A DNA stretch of 64,000 bases from Bacillota bacterium. GTDB taxonomy: Bacteria > Bacillota > Clostridia > Lachnospirales > Lachnospiraceae. Below, piece after piece: positions 1 through 8,405 of the stretch. Numbering within the stretch: the first letter of the stretch is position 1; each line of letters starts with the position of its first letter. The stretch spans positions 186,001 to 250,000 of the forward strand of contig JAEYOY010000070.1 of assembly GCA_023411215.1 (NCBI GenBank), given 5' to 3'. The notes under the pieces were generated by a model that saw only the letters and a program-made list of their open reading frames with translations, ran no database searches and had not been told where the DNA came from. The position numbers and the translations under genes were made by a program.

Positions 1-521
1 ACTTAGAACTTGATGCATTAAAATCAGGAGATATTGACCGTATTATTCCCATCTTTGTTAATGTGGATGCACCTTATTCCGGTGAATGCATCAGTTTAGC
101 AATCCGCAATTTAATCCGTTTTATCGATAATAATGTAGTTATTAAGAAGGCCTATAAGGCAAGGAATTACCTTTTTACTTCACTTGCCTCCCAGCAAATG
201 AAAGGTGACCACAATATCTTTGTGGGTTTTGCCGGTAACGATACAGCTTTGCTTCAAATTGCGAATACCTTTGCGAAGGAACAATTCAATTCATTGGATG
301 AGGATGCTTATGATTCTGTTTGCGAATTTATTAATTGTATTAACGGGTTATTTGCATCAAAGCTTAGTTATGAGAATATTCATTTTGATATAACCCCTCC
401 CTGCTATTATAACAACCAGACGCTTACTACGGAGGGAGATATCTATATCGTACCGACACTTATTAATGGTAAGCAGACTGATATAATAGTTGTTGTTAAT
501 GATCCGGTGATGATTAATTAG
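1..521 (+). CDS. CheX/CheC-like chemotaxis phosphatase, 5' end cut by window edge
   Basis: The reading frame is open to the left edge, so the true start lies outside the window; the first possible in-window start is a GTG at 63. The segment DSVCEFINCINGLFASKLS carries the E-x2-N signature (E-F-I-N) of the CheC/CheX/FliY phosphatases that dephosphorylate CheY-P, and the C-terminal part has the family's alternating beta strands. Its stop codon overlaps the ribosome binding site of the receiver gene at 535, so the two are translationally coupled and probably act as a phosphatase and substrate pair. Family assignment is from motif and context; whether it works in chemotaxis or another CheY-type pathway is inferred. 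Confidence 0.75.
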   Translation, partial: LELDALKSGDIDRIIPIFVNVDAPYSGECISLAIRNLIRFIDNNVVIKKAYKARNYLFTSLASQQMKGDHNIFVGFAGNDTALLQIANTFAKEQFNSLDEDAYDSVCEFINCINGLFASKLSYENIHFDITPPCYYNNQTLTTEGDIYIVPTLINGKQTDIIVVVNDPVMIN

Positions 522-534
522 GAGGAGCGCTATT

Positions 535-894
535 ATGGCAAAGATTCTTATTGTGGATGATTCCAGAACATCCAGAAAAATCCTAAGAACGATCTTAGAA
601 GAAAACGGACATGAGATAATTGCAGAAGCCATGAACGGCAAGGATGGTTTAGAAAGGTTTAAGGCGGTTAAGCCTGATTTAATTACCATGGATATTACTA
701 TGCCGGTTATGGATGGAATTGAAGCTCTAAAAAAGATCCGTGAGTACGATAGAACGGCTAAAGTTGTTATGGTTACCGCTGCCGGGCAGAAGACAATGAT
801 GGTAGATGCCATCAAATACGGGGCTTCTGAATTCTTAACCAAGCCCTATGAAGCAATGCAGATTATCGATATCATTCATAAAGTTTTGGCTTAA
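535..894 (+). CDS. Single-domain CheY-like response regulator
   Basis: This 119-residue protein is only a receiver domain. The acidic pair D8/D9, the phospho-acceptor D53 (in ITMDITMP), T81 and K103 (in LTKPY) are all present, so it should accept a phosphoryl group. There is no output domain, so it must signal by protein contact, like CheY. A strong AGGAGG sits 8 bases before the ATG and overlaps the stop of the upstream CheX-like gene. No kinase or flagellar gene is visible in the window, so its target is unknown. Confidence 0.9.
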   Translation: MAKILIVDDSRTSRKILRTILEENGHEIIAEAMNGKDGLERFKAVKPDLITMDITMPVMDGIEALKKIREYDRTAKVVMVTAAGQKTMMVDAIKYGASEFLTKPYEAMQIIDIIHKVLA

Positions 895-897
895 ACT

Positions 898-943
898 TAA
901 AGGTTACTTCAGGAAGCCTTCACTTCCTAAAGTAACCTTTTTC
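898..943. terminator. Intrinsic terminator after the CheY-like gene, probably bidirectional
   Basis: The arms AAAGGTTACTT and AAGTAACCTTT enclose a second short stem (AGGAAG/CTTCCT) and are followed on the plus strand by a T run. It sits between convergent genes, 4 bases after the receiver stop and 27 before the PspC gene ends, and probably ends both transcripts. Confidence 0.8.
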
Positions 944-970
944 ATTGACCGTAATAATTATTCAAGCTGC

Positions 971-1159
971 TTATGCCTTAACCGGCATAATAATTGCCGC
1001 GATGATATATGCCAGTAAGCCAAAGCCTCCTGCAAAGGAGAATACAACCCATAATAATCTTACAACCGTTGGGTCGATATTGATATACTCTGCAAGTCCT
1101 CCGCATACACCGCAAATCATTTTATTCGTATTAGAACGATATAATCTTTTCTGATCCAT
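971..1159 (-). CDS. PspC-domain small membrane protein
   Basis: This 62-residue protein starts with a basic segment (DQKRLYRSNTNKMICGVCGG) followed by AEYINIDPTVVRLLW, the classic PspC signature, and one or two hydrophobic segments around residues 33-58. PspC proteins are membrane stress sensors; short Firmicute versions often sit with DUF1700 and DUF4097 genes, as here. A good AAGGAGG precedes the ATG. It is 38 bases after the DUF4097 stop and is probably the last gene of the PadR-led operon. Confidence 0.85.
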   Translation of the reverse strand: MDQKRLYRSNTNKMICGVCGGLAEYINIDPTVVRLLWVVFSFAGGFGLLAYIIAAIIMPVKA

Positions 1160-1197
1160 AATAAAACCTCCTTCCTTTTCTTAATCATATCTTTTTT

Positions 1198-2052
1198 TTA
1201 GTAAAAATCAACAGAAATATTTCCGATTTCACAATTTAGGGATAAATTATTCTCAGTTTGATCATTATTAATAATACGATTCGATATGTTATGGTAACTA
1301 TTATTATCGATATCGATATTTCCTATACTTGAGCTGATATCATAGGAATAATCTTCTACTTTACCATCAATATCCAACTCTACTCTTCCTACGTCGCAGG
1401 TTATGTCATTGTCTCCAAATACTTTTCCTTCTATTATTATATCGCCTACACCACAATCAACTGTGATATTGCGCACTGTTACATTTTTCAAAGCCATATG
1501 ACCTGCACCGATGATATAATCCGAAGCTTCTGTGATATCTAGTTCATCTACTACCAGTAGTCCTGCTGATACATTAAAGCTTCCGGTCGTAGCCTGTATT
1601 CTATCTGCATGGACATCACCTGCATTGATTACCAAGGAGATATCCTCAGCCACAAAATTCCTCGGTACGGTGATCGTAATTTCGGGAGTCAAATCTCCAT
1701 TCCAATTCAAGAAATGACCCGTCGAAAAACGTAATCCAAAGAAATTTATAAAGTTACTCACCTTGGTATCCTGACGAATTACCCAGGTACCGTCTGTATC
1801 AACATAGGACTCCAGCTCGTTCTCCGGAATTCGTATTGCATCTATGGAGAACTTATCACCTTCTACAATCTTAACCTCGCCGTACTCAATATCCATATCG
1901 ATACTGGTCACACCGGAATAGCTCTCTTCATAAGAGATGGTGGGCAAATCCTTCAAGGAAGCTCCTGAAGCAATTGCGATGACTAAAATTGCTACTCCGA
2001 TGCCGACCGCAATAAGTGCAATTCCTAACCAAACCTTAGTAAATGTCTTCAT
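1198..2052 (-). CDS. DUF4097-family envelope protein (beta-helix type)
   Basis: The 284-residue protein has one N-terminal membrane segment at about residues 7-29 and then a long beta-rich extracellular part with repeating strand pattern (for example VRNITVDCGVGDIIIEG, DIDGKVEDYSYDISSSIGNIDID). This matches DUF4097, the putative adhesin-like beta-helix family. The start codon overlaps the stop of the DUF1700 gene by one base (TAATG), so the two are translationally coupled. Its precise task is unknown; the family is commonly tied to PadR-controlled envelope stress operons. Confidence 0.85.
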   Translation of the reverse strand: MKTFTKVWLGIALIAVGIGVAILVIAIASGASLKDLPTISYEESYSGVTSIDMDIEYGEVKIVEGDKFSIDAIRIPENELESYVDTDGTWVIRQDTKVSNFINFFGLRFSTGHFLNWNGDLTPEITITVPRNFVAEDISLVINAGDVHADRIQATTGSFNVSAGLLVVDELDITEASDYIIGAGHMALKNVTVRNITVDCGVGDIIIEGKVFGDNDITCDVGRVELDIDGKVEDYSYDISSSIGNIDIDNNSYHNISNRIINNDQTENNLSLNCEIGNISVDFY

Positions 2053-2855
2053 TATGCCATCACACTCCTATTCTTAAAGGGCATTCTGCAAAGATTAACA
2101 ATTCCTCTGATCAATGCCGGTAACACTGTCTTACAGAGTGCCACACAAGCCAGGGATAAAAGCATTCCAATTCCAAATACAAGCAAACCACCGCCGATGA
2201 AAGCCATACCAATCAACGGAGCGCTCATCTGAATAATGCCTGCGATGAACAATGCAATACCTGCACAAATTAGAGCAATTCCTGCTGCACCAAACCCAAA
2301 AATAAGACCGAAGACAGTAGCGAATACACCGATAATGATACCGATAATCGGTAAGGTGATAGGAAGGCCTACCGTAAAAGCTAATATCAATATCAGTACA
2401 CCTAAACCAGTATTCGAGTTAGTATTCTGACTGTTATTCCTTGTGTTGTACTGTGAGTTGTTCTGGCCATTATTATAGGTTGAATGATAGGCCCCCTGTT
2501 GATTAGTCTGAGAGTAATTAGCTCCTGCTGACTGCTCCAATCTCTCTGAGCTGCTATGATTTGTCTTAGCAGCATCAACGATCTCTAATTGTTCCTCGTT
2601 CATAATTCTATCCTTATAACCCGTCTCTGTGAAATATCCCCTGTTATCACGTTCTGCTGCATTTGAGACAAGATCTGCTTTTATCATATCTGCCACCTGC
2701 TTAGGTGAGCCTAATTCAGTGATAATTTCCTGCTCGTGATCTTCCCCTGCATCTTCGAAATAACCATTATAATACTTGAGTGCCTCTTCTCTCTCATCCA
2801 AAGGGATATCCAACAATAAGCTTTCGAGTTCGTTCATGAATTCTAGCTTTGTCAT
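2052..2855 (-). CDS. DUF1700-family membrane protein
   Basis: The first 55 residues (MTKLEFMNELESLL, then REEALKYYNGYFEDAGEDHE and ELGSPKQVADMI) are the DUF1700/HAAS signature. A long Asn/Gln/Ser-rich linker follows at about residues 95-150, then four or so membrane segments. The protein probably senses or transmits an envelope signal together with the PadR regulator just upstream. Its ATG directly abuts the padR stop codon (TAGATG) with no spacer. Confidence 0.85.
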   Translation of the reverse strand: MTKLEFMNELESLLLDIPLDEREEALKYYNGYFEDAGEDHEQEIITELGSPKQVADMIKADLVSNAAERDNRGYFTETGYKDRIMNEEQLEIVDAAKTNHSSSERLEQSAGANYSQTNQQGAYHSTYNNGQNNSQYNTRNNSQNTNSNTGLGVLILILAFTVGLPITLPIIGIIIGVFATVFGLIFGFGAAGIALICAGIALFIAGIIQMSAPLIGMAFIGGGLLVFGIGMLLSLACVALCKTVLPALIRGIVNLCRMPFKNRSVMA

Positions 2856-3173
2856 CTATTTCACTCCTTCAAAAATAATATTTATTTTCTTATAATAAGA
2901 CTCCCACTCGTCTTTGTATAACTTAAGTTGTGCCATACCCTTGTCGGTGATTTTGTAATACCTTCGATTTCTTCCTCCGAATTCCTGATCATATACTTCT
3001 AAGCAATCTTCTTTCTGAAGTCTTCTTAGAACAGGGTATAAGGTGGATTCTGATACCTCGATGGCTTGCCTTACATCCTGTGTGATTTTGTACCCATAGG
3101 TTCCTTCCGGTTCCTGAGAAATAGCTGCAAGTACAATCGCATCGAGAAGCGCTGAACCGGTATTAAATACCAT
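2856..3173 (-). CDS. PadR-family transcriptional regulator
   Basis: This 105-residue protein is a compact PadR-type winged helix: YGYKITQDVRQAIEVSESTLYPVLRRLQ covers the recognition helix, followed by the wing GGRNRRYYKITDKG and a dimerising C-terminal helix. It heads the operon padR-DUF1700-DUF4097-pspC. A near-consensus promoter with an overlapping palindrome lies upstream, which suggests autorepression, the usual mode for this family. Confidence 0.92.
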   Translation of the reverse strand: MVFNTGSALLDAIVLAAISQEPEGTYGYKITQDVRQAIEVSESTLYPVLRRLQKEDCLEVYDQEFGGRNRRYYKITDKGMAQLKLYKDEWESYYKKINIIFEGVK

Positions 3174-3226
3174 AGTCTCAACTCCTTTCTGAGTTTTTCC
3201 AAAGAAAATAATATTGTTGATTTGAT

Positions 3227-3258
3227 AATACTATACACCGTATAATATTATATGTCAA
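3227..3258 (-). promoter_or_regulatory. padR promoter with overlapping palindromic operator
   Basis: On the minus strand TTGACA (3253-3258) and TATAGT (3230-3235) are separated by exactly 17 bases. An inverted repeat with 9-base arms (AATACTATA at 3227-3235, TATAATATT at 3241-3249, one mismatch, 5-base spacer) covers the -10 box. A repressor bound there would block RNA polymerase. PadR as the ligand is inferred from position. Confidence 0.6.
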
Positions 3259-3579
3259 TAATTATTTTTGGAAATTATTTGAGACTATATTTGCACTTGT
3301 CATACTCAGATTTATTTTTATACTTCTTTTCACCCTATATAACGATTTCGAACGCTAAAACACTTCAATTTTTATTGTACAAATATTACTTCCTATAATC
3401 ACATTATATTCCTTAGACGATAATCATACATTAAGGTCACATTAAATTTCACCTGATATACATAACAAAGCGTACCTCCAAAATGAACTTCGTTCACTCA
3501 CCGGAAGACTTTCTGATTCATAGATGTAATTATCAATGTAACGATAGAACGCATACTTCTCCAACTCTAATGTCATGAA

Positions 3580-3627
3580 TAAAAAAACACTATCAAATGT
3601 CAGTTACTCTCTAACCTTTGATAGTGT
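3580..3627 (-). terminator. Terminator of the arsenic operon
   Basis: On the minus strand, ACACTATCAAA and TTTGATAGTGT form an 11-bp stem with a 20-base loop region, followed by TTTTTTT. It lies just after the arsenate reductase stop at 3638. The rest of the 3174-3579 gap holds the padR promoter and AT-rich sequence; a copy of dispersed repeat family A is at 3544-3580. Confidence 0.8.
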
Positions 3628-3637
3628 ATGCCAATCT

Positions 3638-4069
3638 CTAATTAATCACTTGTATCCGATTCTTTAAATCCAATACCTTCTCTTCAATAATTCGTATTAT
3701 ATTCTTAAATTCCTCATCTCCTTTGCCGGAAGGATCCAGAAGCCCCCAGTCCTCGCGGTACTTGCAGGGCAGTACGGGACAGTCAACATTACACCCCATC
3801 GTGATTATGATATCTGGACTCGGAATTTCCTCAATTAACTTATTATGTTGGGTCAGTTCCATATCTATACCGTAGATTTCTTTCATAAGTCTGACCGCAT
3901 CCGGATTAATATGGTCCTTCAGCTCCGTACCGGCCGAATAGCTGTCATAAACATCACTTGCCAAGGCATTACCCAGAGCCTCAGCCATCTGGCTTCTACA
4001 GGAATTATGAACACAGACAAATGCTACCTTTGGTTTATGATCTATGAATATTCTATTGTTATCTTCCAT
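3638..4069 (-). CDS. arsC: Arsenate reductase of the low-molecular-weight phosphatase fold
   Basis: The 143-residue protein has the P-loop C19-VHNS-C24-R25-S near its N terminus and a downstream redox segment MGCNVDCPVLPC with C93, C97 and C102, ahead of DWGLLDPSG. These are the elements of thioredoxin-coupled arsenate reductases, which reduce arsenate to arsenite using a Cys relay. It follows the ACR3 arsenite pump by 54 bases, so reduced arsenite would be exported. AAGGAG precedes the ATG. Cysteine spacing differs from the Bacillus ArsC (C82/C89), so the exact relay is uncertain. Confidence 0.85.
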   Translation of the reverse strand: MEDNNRIFIDHKPKVAFVCVHNSCRSQMAEALGNALASDVYDSYSAGTELKDHINPDAVRLMKEIYGIDMELTQHNKLIEEIPSPDIIITMGCNVDCPVLPCKYREDWGLLDPSGKGDEEFKNIIRIIEEKVLDLKNRIQVIN

Positions 4070-4123
4070 AACAGTACTCCTTCCATCAACTATATCAGTT
4101 TATTGCTCCAGCTTTACTTACAA

Positions 4124-5173
4124 TTATGCAGGAAACCATCTCGATGTTTTATTCGCTATTTTAACTAGCATCAGCATGATTGGCACTTCTGTTAATACTC
4201 CGACGGTTGTCGCAAGTGCTGCCGGTGATTCCATGCCAAACAATGCAATAGCTACCGCAACAGCAAGCTCAAAGAAATTCGAGGCGCCGATCATACCGGC
4301 TGGAGCTGCTATGTCATGAGGCAGCTTAAGCAGCTTAGCTGGGAGATATGCCGCAAAGAAAATCAGGAAGGTCTGTATGGTAAGCGGCACTGCAATCAAT
4401 ATTATATGTAGGGGGTTACCAAGGATGACTTCTCCCTGGAAGGAGAACAAAAGCACCAGCATTAGCAACAATCCTACTGTAGTAACATTATCAAACTTAG
4501 GAAGAAAACGCTGTTCAAAGTATTCCAGCCCCTTCTTATTCACTATAATAATTCTGGTAAGTACACCGCCAGCCAAAGGAATTACTACAAATAACACAAC
4601 TGATAATACCAGAGTATCCCAGGGTACGGATACATCACTGACACCTAAGAGAAATTTAACGATTGGGATGAAGGCAACCAGAATGATTAAGTCATTGGTT
4701 GCTACTTGAACGACCGTATATGCCGGGTTACCCTTTGTCAGCTGACTCCATACAAATACCATGGCAGTACAGGGTGCTGCTCCCAGAAGCACTGCACCTG
4801 CCAGATACTCCTTTGCAAGGTCAGCAGGTATCAAGCCTTGAAATATAACATAGAAGAATAAAGCTGCTAAACCATACATAGTAAAAGGCTTAATCAGCCA
4901 ATTGGTGATCCAGGTAACATAAAGCCCTCTCGGATTCCTACGCACATTTTTGACGCTCTGGAAATCTACCTTCATCATCATGGGATAGATCATGACCCAG
5001 ATTAATACTGCAGTTGGTATCGAGACATTCGCATACTCAAACTGATCAAAAAAGTCAGGAATTGCTGGCAGAAAGCGCCCAATCATTACACCGACTACCA
5101 TACATAGCGCTACCCAAATTGTTAAGTACTTGGAAAAAAATCCTATGCCTATCGTCTGCTTCGATTCGCTCAT
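4124..5173 (-). CDS. ACR3-family arsenite efflux transporter
   Basis: The 349-residue protein has about ten membrane segments and two ACR3 hallmarks: the conserved cysteine in LLGAAPCTAMVFVWSQL and the glutamate of TTVGVLTEVPIML near the C terminus. ACR3 pumps arsenite out using the proton-motive force. It is the first gene of a two-gene operon with arsC. GGAGAG precedes the ATG at 5173. No ArsR repressor gene lies within the window near this pair. Confidence 0.93.
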   Translation of the reverse strand: MSESKQTIGIGFFSKYLTIWVALCMVVGVMIGRFLPAIPDFFDQFEYANVSIPTAVLIWVMIYPMMMKVDFQSVKNVRRNPRGLYVTWITNWLIKPFTMYGLAALFFYVIFQGLIPADLAKEYLAGAVLLGAAPCTAMVFVWSQLTKGNPAYTVVQVATNDLIILVAFIPIVKFLLGVSDVSVPWDTLVLSVVLFVVIPLAGGVLTRIIIVNKKGLEYFEQRFLPKFDNVTTVGLLLMLVLLFSFQGEVILGNPLHIILIAVPLTIQTFLIFFAAYLPAKLLKLPHDIAAPAGMIGASNFFELAVAVAIALFGMESPAALATTVGVLTEVPIMLMLVKIANKTSRWFPA

Positions 5174-5204
5174 AATAATCTCTCCTCAATATTCATATCG
5201 TTAG

Positions 5205-5222
5205 GAAATGAAAGTTCATTTC
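5205..5222. promoter_or_regulatory. Perfect palindrome upstream of the ACR3 gene, candidate operator
   Basis: GAAATGAA and TTCATTTC form a perfect 8+8 inverted repeat with a 2-base spacer, 32 bases before the ACR3 start. Outer TATCG (5196-5200) and CGATA (5225-5229) extend it with one base of offset. The position fits a repressor site; the regulator is not known. Confidence 0.4.
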
Positions 5223-5377
5223 ATCGATAACTATCTATGTGATTATTATAGCTTACATATCGATAACATTCAATATGTACTACTGTTAAATTAATGTTAA
5301 ATTTCTATTCCTCTATATGCCGTTTCATTAATTACCTTTCCGGATACCCTTCATAAATAAAGAATAGTTATATTTAA

Positions 5378-5419
5378 AAACCTCCAAACCAAGAGTTTTA
5401 CTACTCGGTTTGGAGGTTT
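5378..5419 (-). terminator. Strong terminator of the metal-module operon
   Basis: AAACCTCCAAACC pairs with GGTTTGGAGGTTT (13 bp) with a short GAG/CTC extension, and on the minus strand it is followed by TTTTAAATA. It lies 54 bases beyond the histidine kinase stop. Confidence 0.88.
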
Positions 5420-5473
5420 CACGATGGTGAATATCTCTGCTCTTTGTCTACAGGGTATAATAATAGAACCATA

Positions 5474-6892
5474 TTACTTGCCGTTCACATTTAACCCATC
5501 CCCGTCATTCGGCAACGATACTGTAAAAGTACTTCCTTTTCCTATCTCACTCACTACAGCGACCTTACCTCCATGTGCCTGAATAATTGACTTGACTATC
5601 GTCAGACCTATTCCGCTTCCTCCTGTTGTACGATTACGTGATTTATCCGCCCGGTAAAAGCGCTCAAAGATATAAGGCAGTTCTTCCTTCGATATTCCGA
5701 TCCCATTATCTTGAATAGAGAATCCTGAAATATCATTATGTTCAAACATTTCAAAGCTAATGCTACAGCCTTCCTGTGAATACTTGATTGCATTACTAAG
5801 TAGATTCACAATTACCTGCTTCATTCTGCTATGATCTGCGAGAAGTAAAGTATTTGTTCCCTTAATCTCAATGGATAGCTTCTTATTCATGCTTTCTGCT
5901 TCAAAAGTGCTAACAACCTGTTCGATAGCACTTCGAAGATCCATTGGTTGTTTATCTAACTTCAGATTATCCTTCTCAAGCTTTGCCAGGTTCTCTAAGT
6001 CTCCGACGAGCTTACCGATGCGTACCACCTCATCATAACAGCTTTGAAGTCTCTCCTGCGAAGCATCCCAGATCCCCTCGGTCATAGCCTCTAGATAGGA
6101 TTGCAGTATGGTAATTGGTGTCCGCAGCTCGTGTGCCACATCCTCCGTCAGCTGCTTACGTAGCTTCTCCAGTGTCTCAAGTGATTCAGCCAGATGATTG
6201 ATCGAGGTTATTAATAACTGGAGTTCTACCGTATCACTCTGTTCTTCTAGACGTACCTCATATTTCCCATCCGATATTTCCTTCGTGATCTCTACCGTCT
6301 TTAGGATTGGCCGACTGATGCGTTTTGCCAATAGATGTCCTACCAACAAGGATACCACAAGGGATATGGTGCCAACACTAATCAGTATGATATTCAAAGA
6401 ATGCAAAAAACGAAATTCGTTTTCATTCAAAAAGAACGGTCCAAAATAACTAATACTGACACTTCCGATCACCGTTCCAGCCTGTTCCAGCTTATGAGAA
6501 ACCGAGGTGAAGTCCCCATCAATCTGAGGATACTCTATTCTCATGCGTTCTGAGATATCATCCATAATCTGATTACAAAGATTCATATCATGTGACAGGG
6601 CATCCCAAAGTATCTCTCCCTGCTGATCATAAACTTTAATAATGTAACCCTCATACAGGGAAAACATTCCGATGGCATGGACATAATCCATATTCCATTG
6701 ATTCGTAAACTCAGAATACTGCTGGCTGATACTGGAGGTAATAATCTGTGTCTTTAGTTCCTGCTGCTTACTGATATAATTCGTAAATTGTCGATTGATT
6801 AAAAGATTCGAGGTAAAGCTGATGATGACAATGGTGATTAAGACAATGATCAATATTGTCAGGGACAGTCTTGATTTTAGGCTATGCCTCAC
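5474..6892 (-). CDS. Membrane sensor histidine kinase
   Basis: The order of parts in this 472-residue protein is: membrane segment at 8-30, extracytoplasmic sensor at 31-165, second membrane segment at 166-188, HAMP at 190-240, HisKA with phospho-accepting H254 in DVAHELRTP, and the ATPase with N367, DNGIG (395-399) and GGSGIGL (424-430). All catalytic boxes are intact. Its ATG directly follows the response regulator stop. As last gene of the CopA-led cluster it probably senses metal or the state of the envelope lipoprotein; the signal is inferred, not shown. Confidence 0.93.
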   Translation of the reverse strand: MRHSLKSRLSLTILIIVLITIVIISFTSNLLINRQFTNYISKQQELKTQIITSSISQQYSEFTNQWNMDYVHAIGMFSLYEGYIIKVYDQQGEILWDALSHDMNLCNQIMDDISERMRIEYPQIDGDFTSVSHKLEQAGTVIGSVSISYFGPFFLNENEFRFLHSLNIILISVGTISLVVSLLVGHLLAKRISRPILKTVEITKEISDGKYEVRLEEQSDTVELQLLITSINHLAESLETLEKLRKQLTEDVAHELRTPITILQSYLEAMTEGIWDASQERLQSCYDEVVRIGKLVGDLENLAKLEKDNLKLDKQPMDLRSAIEQVVSTFEAESMNKKLSIEIKGTNTLLLADHSRMKQVIVNLLSNAIKYSQEGCSISFEMFEHNDISGFSIQDNGIGISKEELPYIFERFYRADKSRNRTTGGSGIGLTIVKSIIQAHGGKVAVVSEIGKGSTFTVSLPNDGDGLNVNGK

Positions 6893-7594
6893 TTACTCAC
6901 CTCCAAATTTGTAACCCACTCCGTGAATTGTTTTAACATAACAAGGAGTCTTTGGGTCATCCTCAACTTTTTGTCTTAGGTTCTTAATATGACTATCAAT
7001 CGTTCTGTCATAGCCTTCAAACTCATCGCCATAAGCAGAGGCAATCAGTTCTTCTCTCGTAAATACTTTATTCGGATATCTGGTTAATGCCGCTAACAGC
7101 TTATATTCATTGGGAGTAAGTTTGATCTCCTCACCGGCTTTGGTAACATAATAGCTTTCATAATCAATGATTAAGTCGCCGTTATTGTAGGTTCTTTTGG
7201 ACAGCAATCCGGAGATGTCATCTGCAGATCTTCTAAGTACTGCCTCCATTCTCGCATAAAGTGCCTTAAAGCTAAAGGGCTTTGTAATATAATCATCAGC
7301 ACCGATTCCCAGTCCTTGCAACATATCAGCCTCATCTGACTTTGCTGTTAGCATAATAATCGGCACCTTTGATTTCTTCCGCAAGGTTTTGCATACCTCT
7401 TCCCCGGTTAGCTCAGGCAGCATCAGATCGAGCAGCACCAGGCCGACACTTTCCTTATCAAAAATCTCCAGAGCTCTTTTACCATTTTCCGCAACAAGCA
7501 CTGTAAAGCCCTTACTTTCCAGAAAGGACTTTACTACTGCTGCTATTTTCTCTTCATCTTCTACGACTAATATCTTCTTGACAAAGCGATTCAT
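6893..7594 (-). CDS. OmpR-family response regulator
   Basis: The 233-residue protein joins a receiver (acidic E12/D13, phospho-acceptor D56 in LLDLMLPE, T83 region, K104-type lysine in ITKPF) to a winged-helix DNA-binding domain ending DSHIKNLRQKVE and IHGVGYKFGG. It is the partner of the kinase next door. It lies 5 bases after the lipoprotein stop, inside the metal cluster. Likely targets are direct repeats upstream of the CopA gene. Confidence 0.94.
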   Translation of the reverse strand: MNRFVKKILVVEDEEKIAAVVKSFLESKGFTVLVAENGKRALEIFDKESVGLVLLDLMLPELTGEEVCKTLRKKSKVPIIMLTAKSDEADMLQGLGIGADDYITKPFSFKALYARMEAVLRRSADDISGLLSKRTYNNGDLIIDYESYYVTKAGEEIKLTPNEYKLLAALTRYPNKVFTREELIASAYGDEFEGYDRTIDSHIKNLRQKVEDDPKTPCYVKTIHGVGYKFGGE

Positions 7595-7599
7595 CTAGT

Positions 7600-8274
7600 T
7601 TAACTCTCCACATCAAAAGGTTTTAGGATCTTATCTACCTCAATATCATTTCCTCTTTCATCCATGGTTTCAACTTTAGCAAATACCCATGTCTCTAATT
7701 TGGTTGGATCCACTCCGGCGTCAAGGAAGGGCTGAGGGTTTAATACGAATACGATGTCCTTGTCATTGGTCTTCATATCCTTAGCCCACTCAAACATATT
7801 ACCGTTACCAAGGGCAACACCATAATGATCGAGTGCTGTGTGATAGGTAATACTGTCACGGTAATTCTTGACCAGCTTTTTGTAAGAATCTAGGGGAGAT
7901 GCATCACCTACATAAGTAACCTTCTCATCACCTAAGTCTGTTCCTACAATAATCTTATCACCGGATACCATCTCCTGTGGCAGCTTACTAATATCTAATC
8001 CGGCATCGATAAAGGGCTGTGCATCTAACTCCAGCATTGCATCGGTTGTCGTAATACTAAAATCCTTTGTCCAGACGAAACGTGCTTCCCCGTCAGGAGA
8101 CATTATGGACCAACCACCAAAGGTATCATCTACTGAAACATCTTCCTGCATTGCGTTCACTACTGCTTCAAAGGATTTTTCCGACTGATCTCCTATTACA
8201 TCCAGCTTACCACATGCTGTAATCCCATACAATACAATACATATCAATAGACTTAAAATTAATCTCTTCTTCAT
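7600..8274 (-). CDS. Lipoprotein with internal duplication, metal cluster
   Basis: The 224-residue product begins MKKRLILSLL and has a lipobox ending GITAC, so it should be a lipid-anchored exported protein. GGAGG six bases before the ATG at 8274 decides the start; an upstream in-frame ATG reads through that site and is rejected. Two halves look duplicated: DAQPFIDAGLDISKLP and NPQPFLDAGVDPTKLE occur about 110 residues apart, each after a W-x-K-D segment. I do not recognise the family. Its place between CopA and the two-component genes suggests a sensor accessory or metal-binding role. Confidence 0.8.
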   Translation of the reverse strand: MKKRLILSLLICIVLYGITACGKLDVIGDQSEKSFEAVVNAMQEDVSVDDTFGGWSIMSPDGEARFVWTKDFSITTTDAMLELDAQPFIDAGLDISKLPQEMVSGDKIIVGTDLGDEKVTYVGDASPLDSYKKLVKNYRDSITYHTALDHYGVALGNGNMFEWAKDMKTNDKDIVFVLNPQPFLDAGVDPTKLETWVFAKVETMDERGNDIEVDKILKPFDVES

Positions 8275-8405
8275 AATAACCTCCAATATTGCACTCTGCG
8301 CTGTTCAATCAATCTTGTAAGAAGTCTAATATGAATTTCCACTGGAATTCATGTTGGAGCTCTTTCTGAGTGAAAGCGTATTTTCTTTCACACTGCTCTC
8401 TTTTA

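Noticed and set aside
357..842. A 161-codon minus-strand frame
   Set aside because: It is antisense to the CheX-like and CheY-like genes, which have clear motifs.
8370..8391. Hairpin GTGAAAG/CTTTCAC between copA and the lipoprotein gene as a terminator
   Set aside because: No T run follows on either strand and the downstream genes appear to belong to the same operon.
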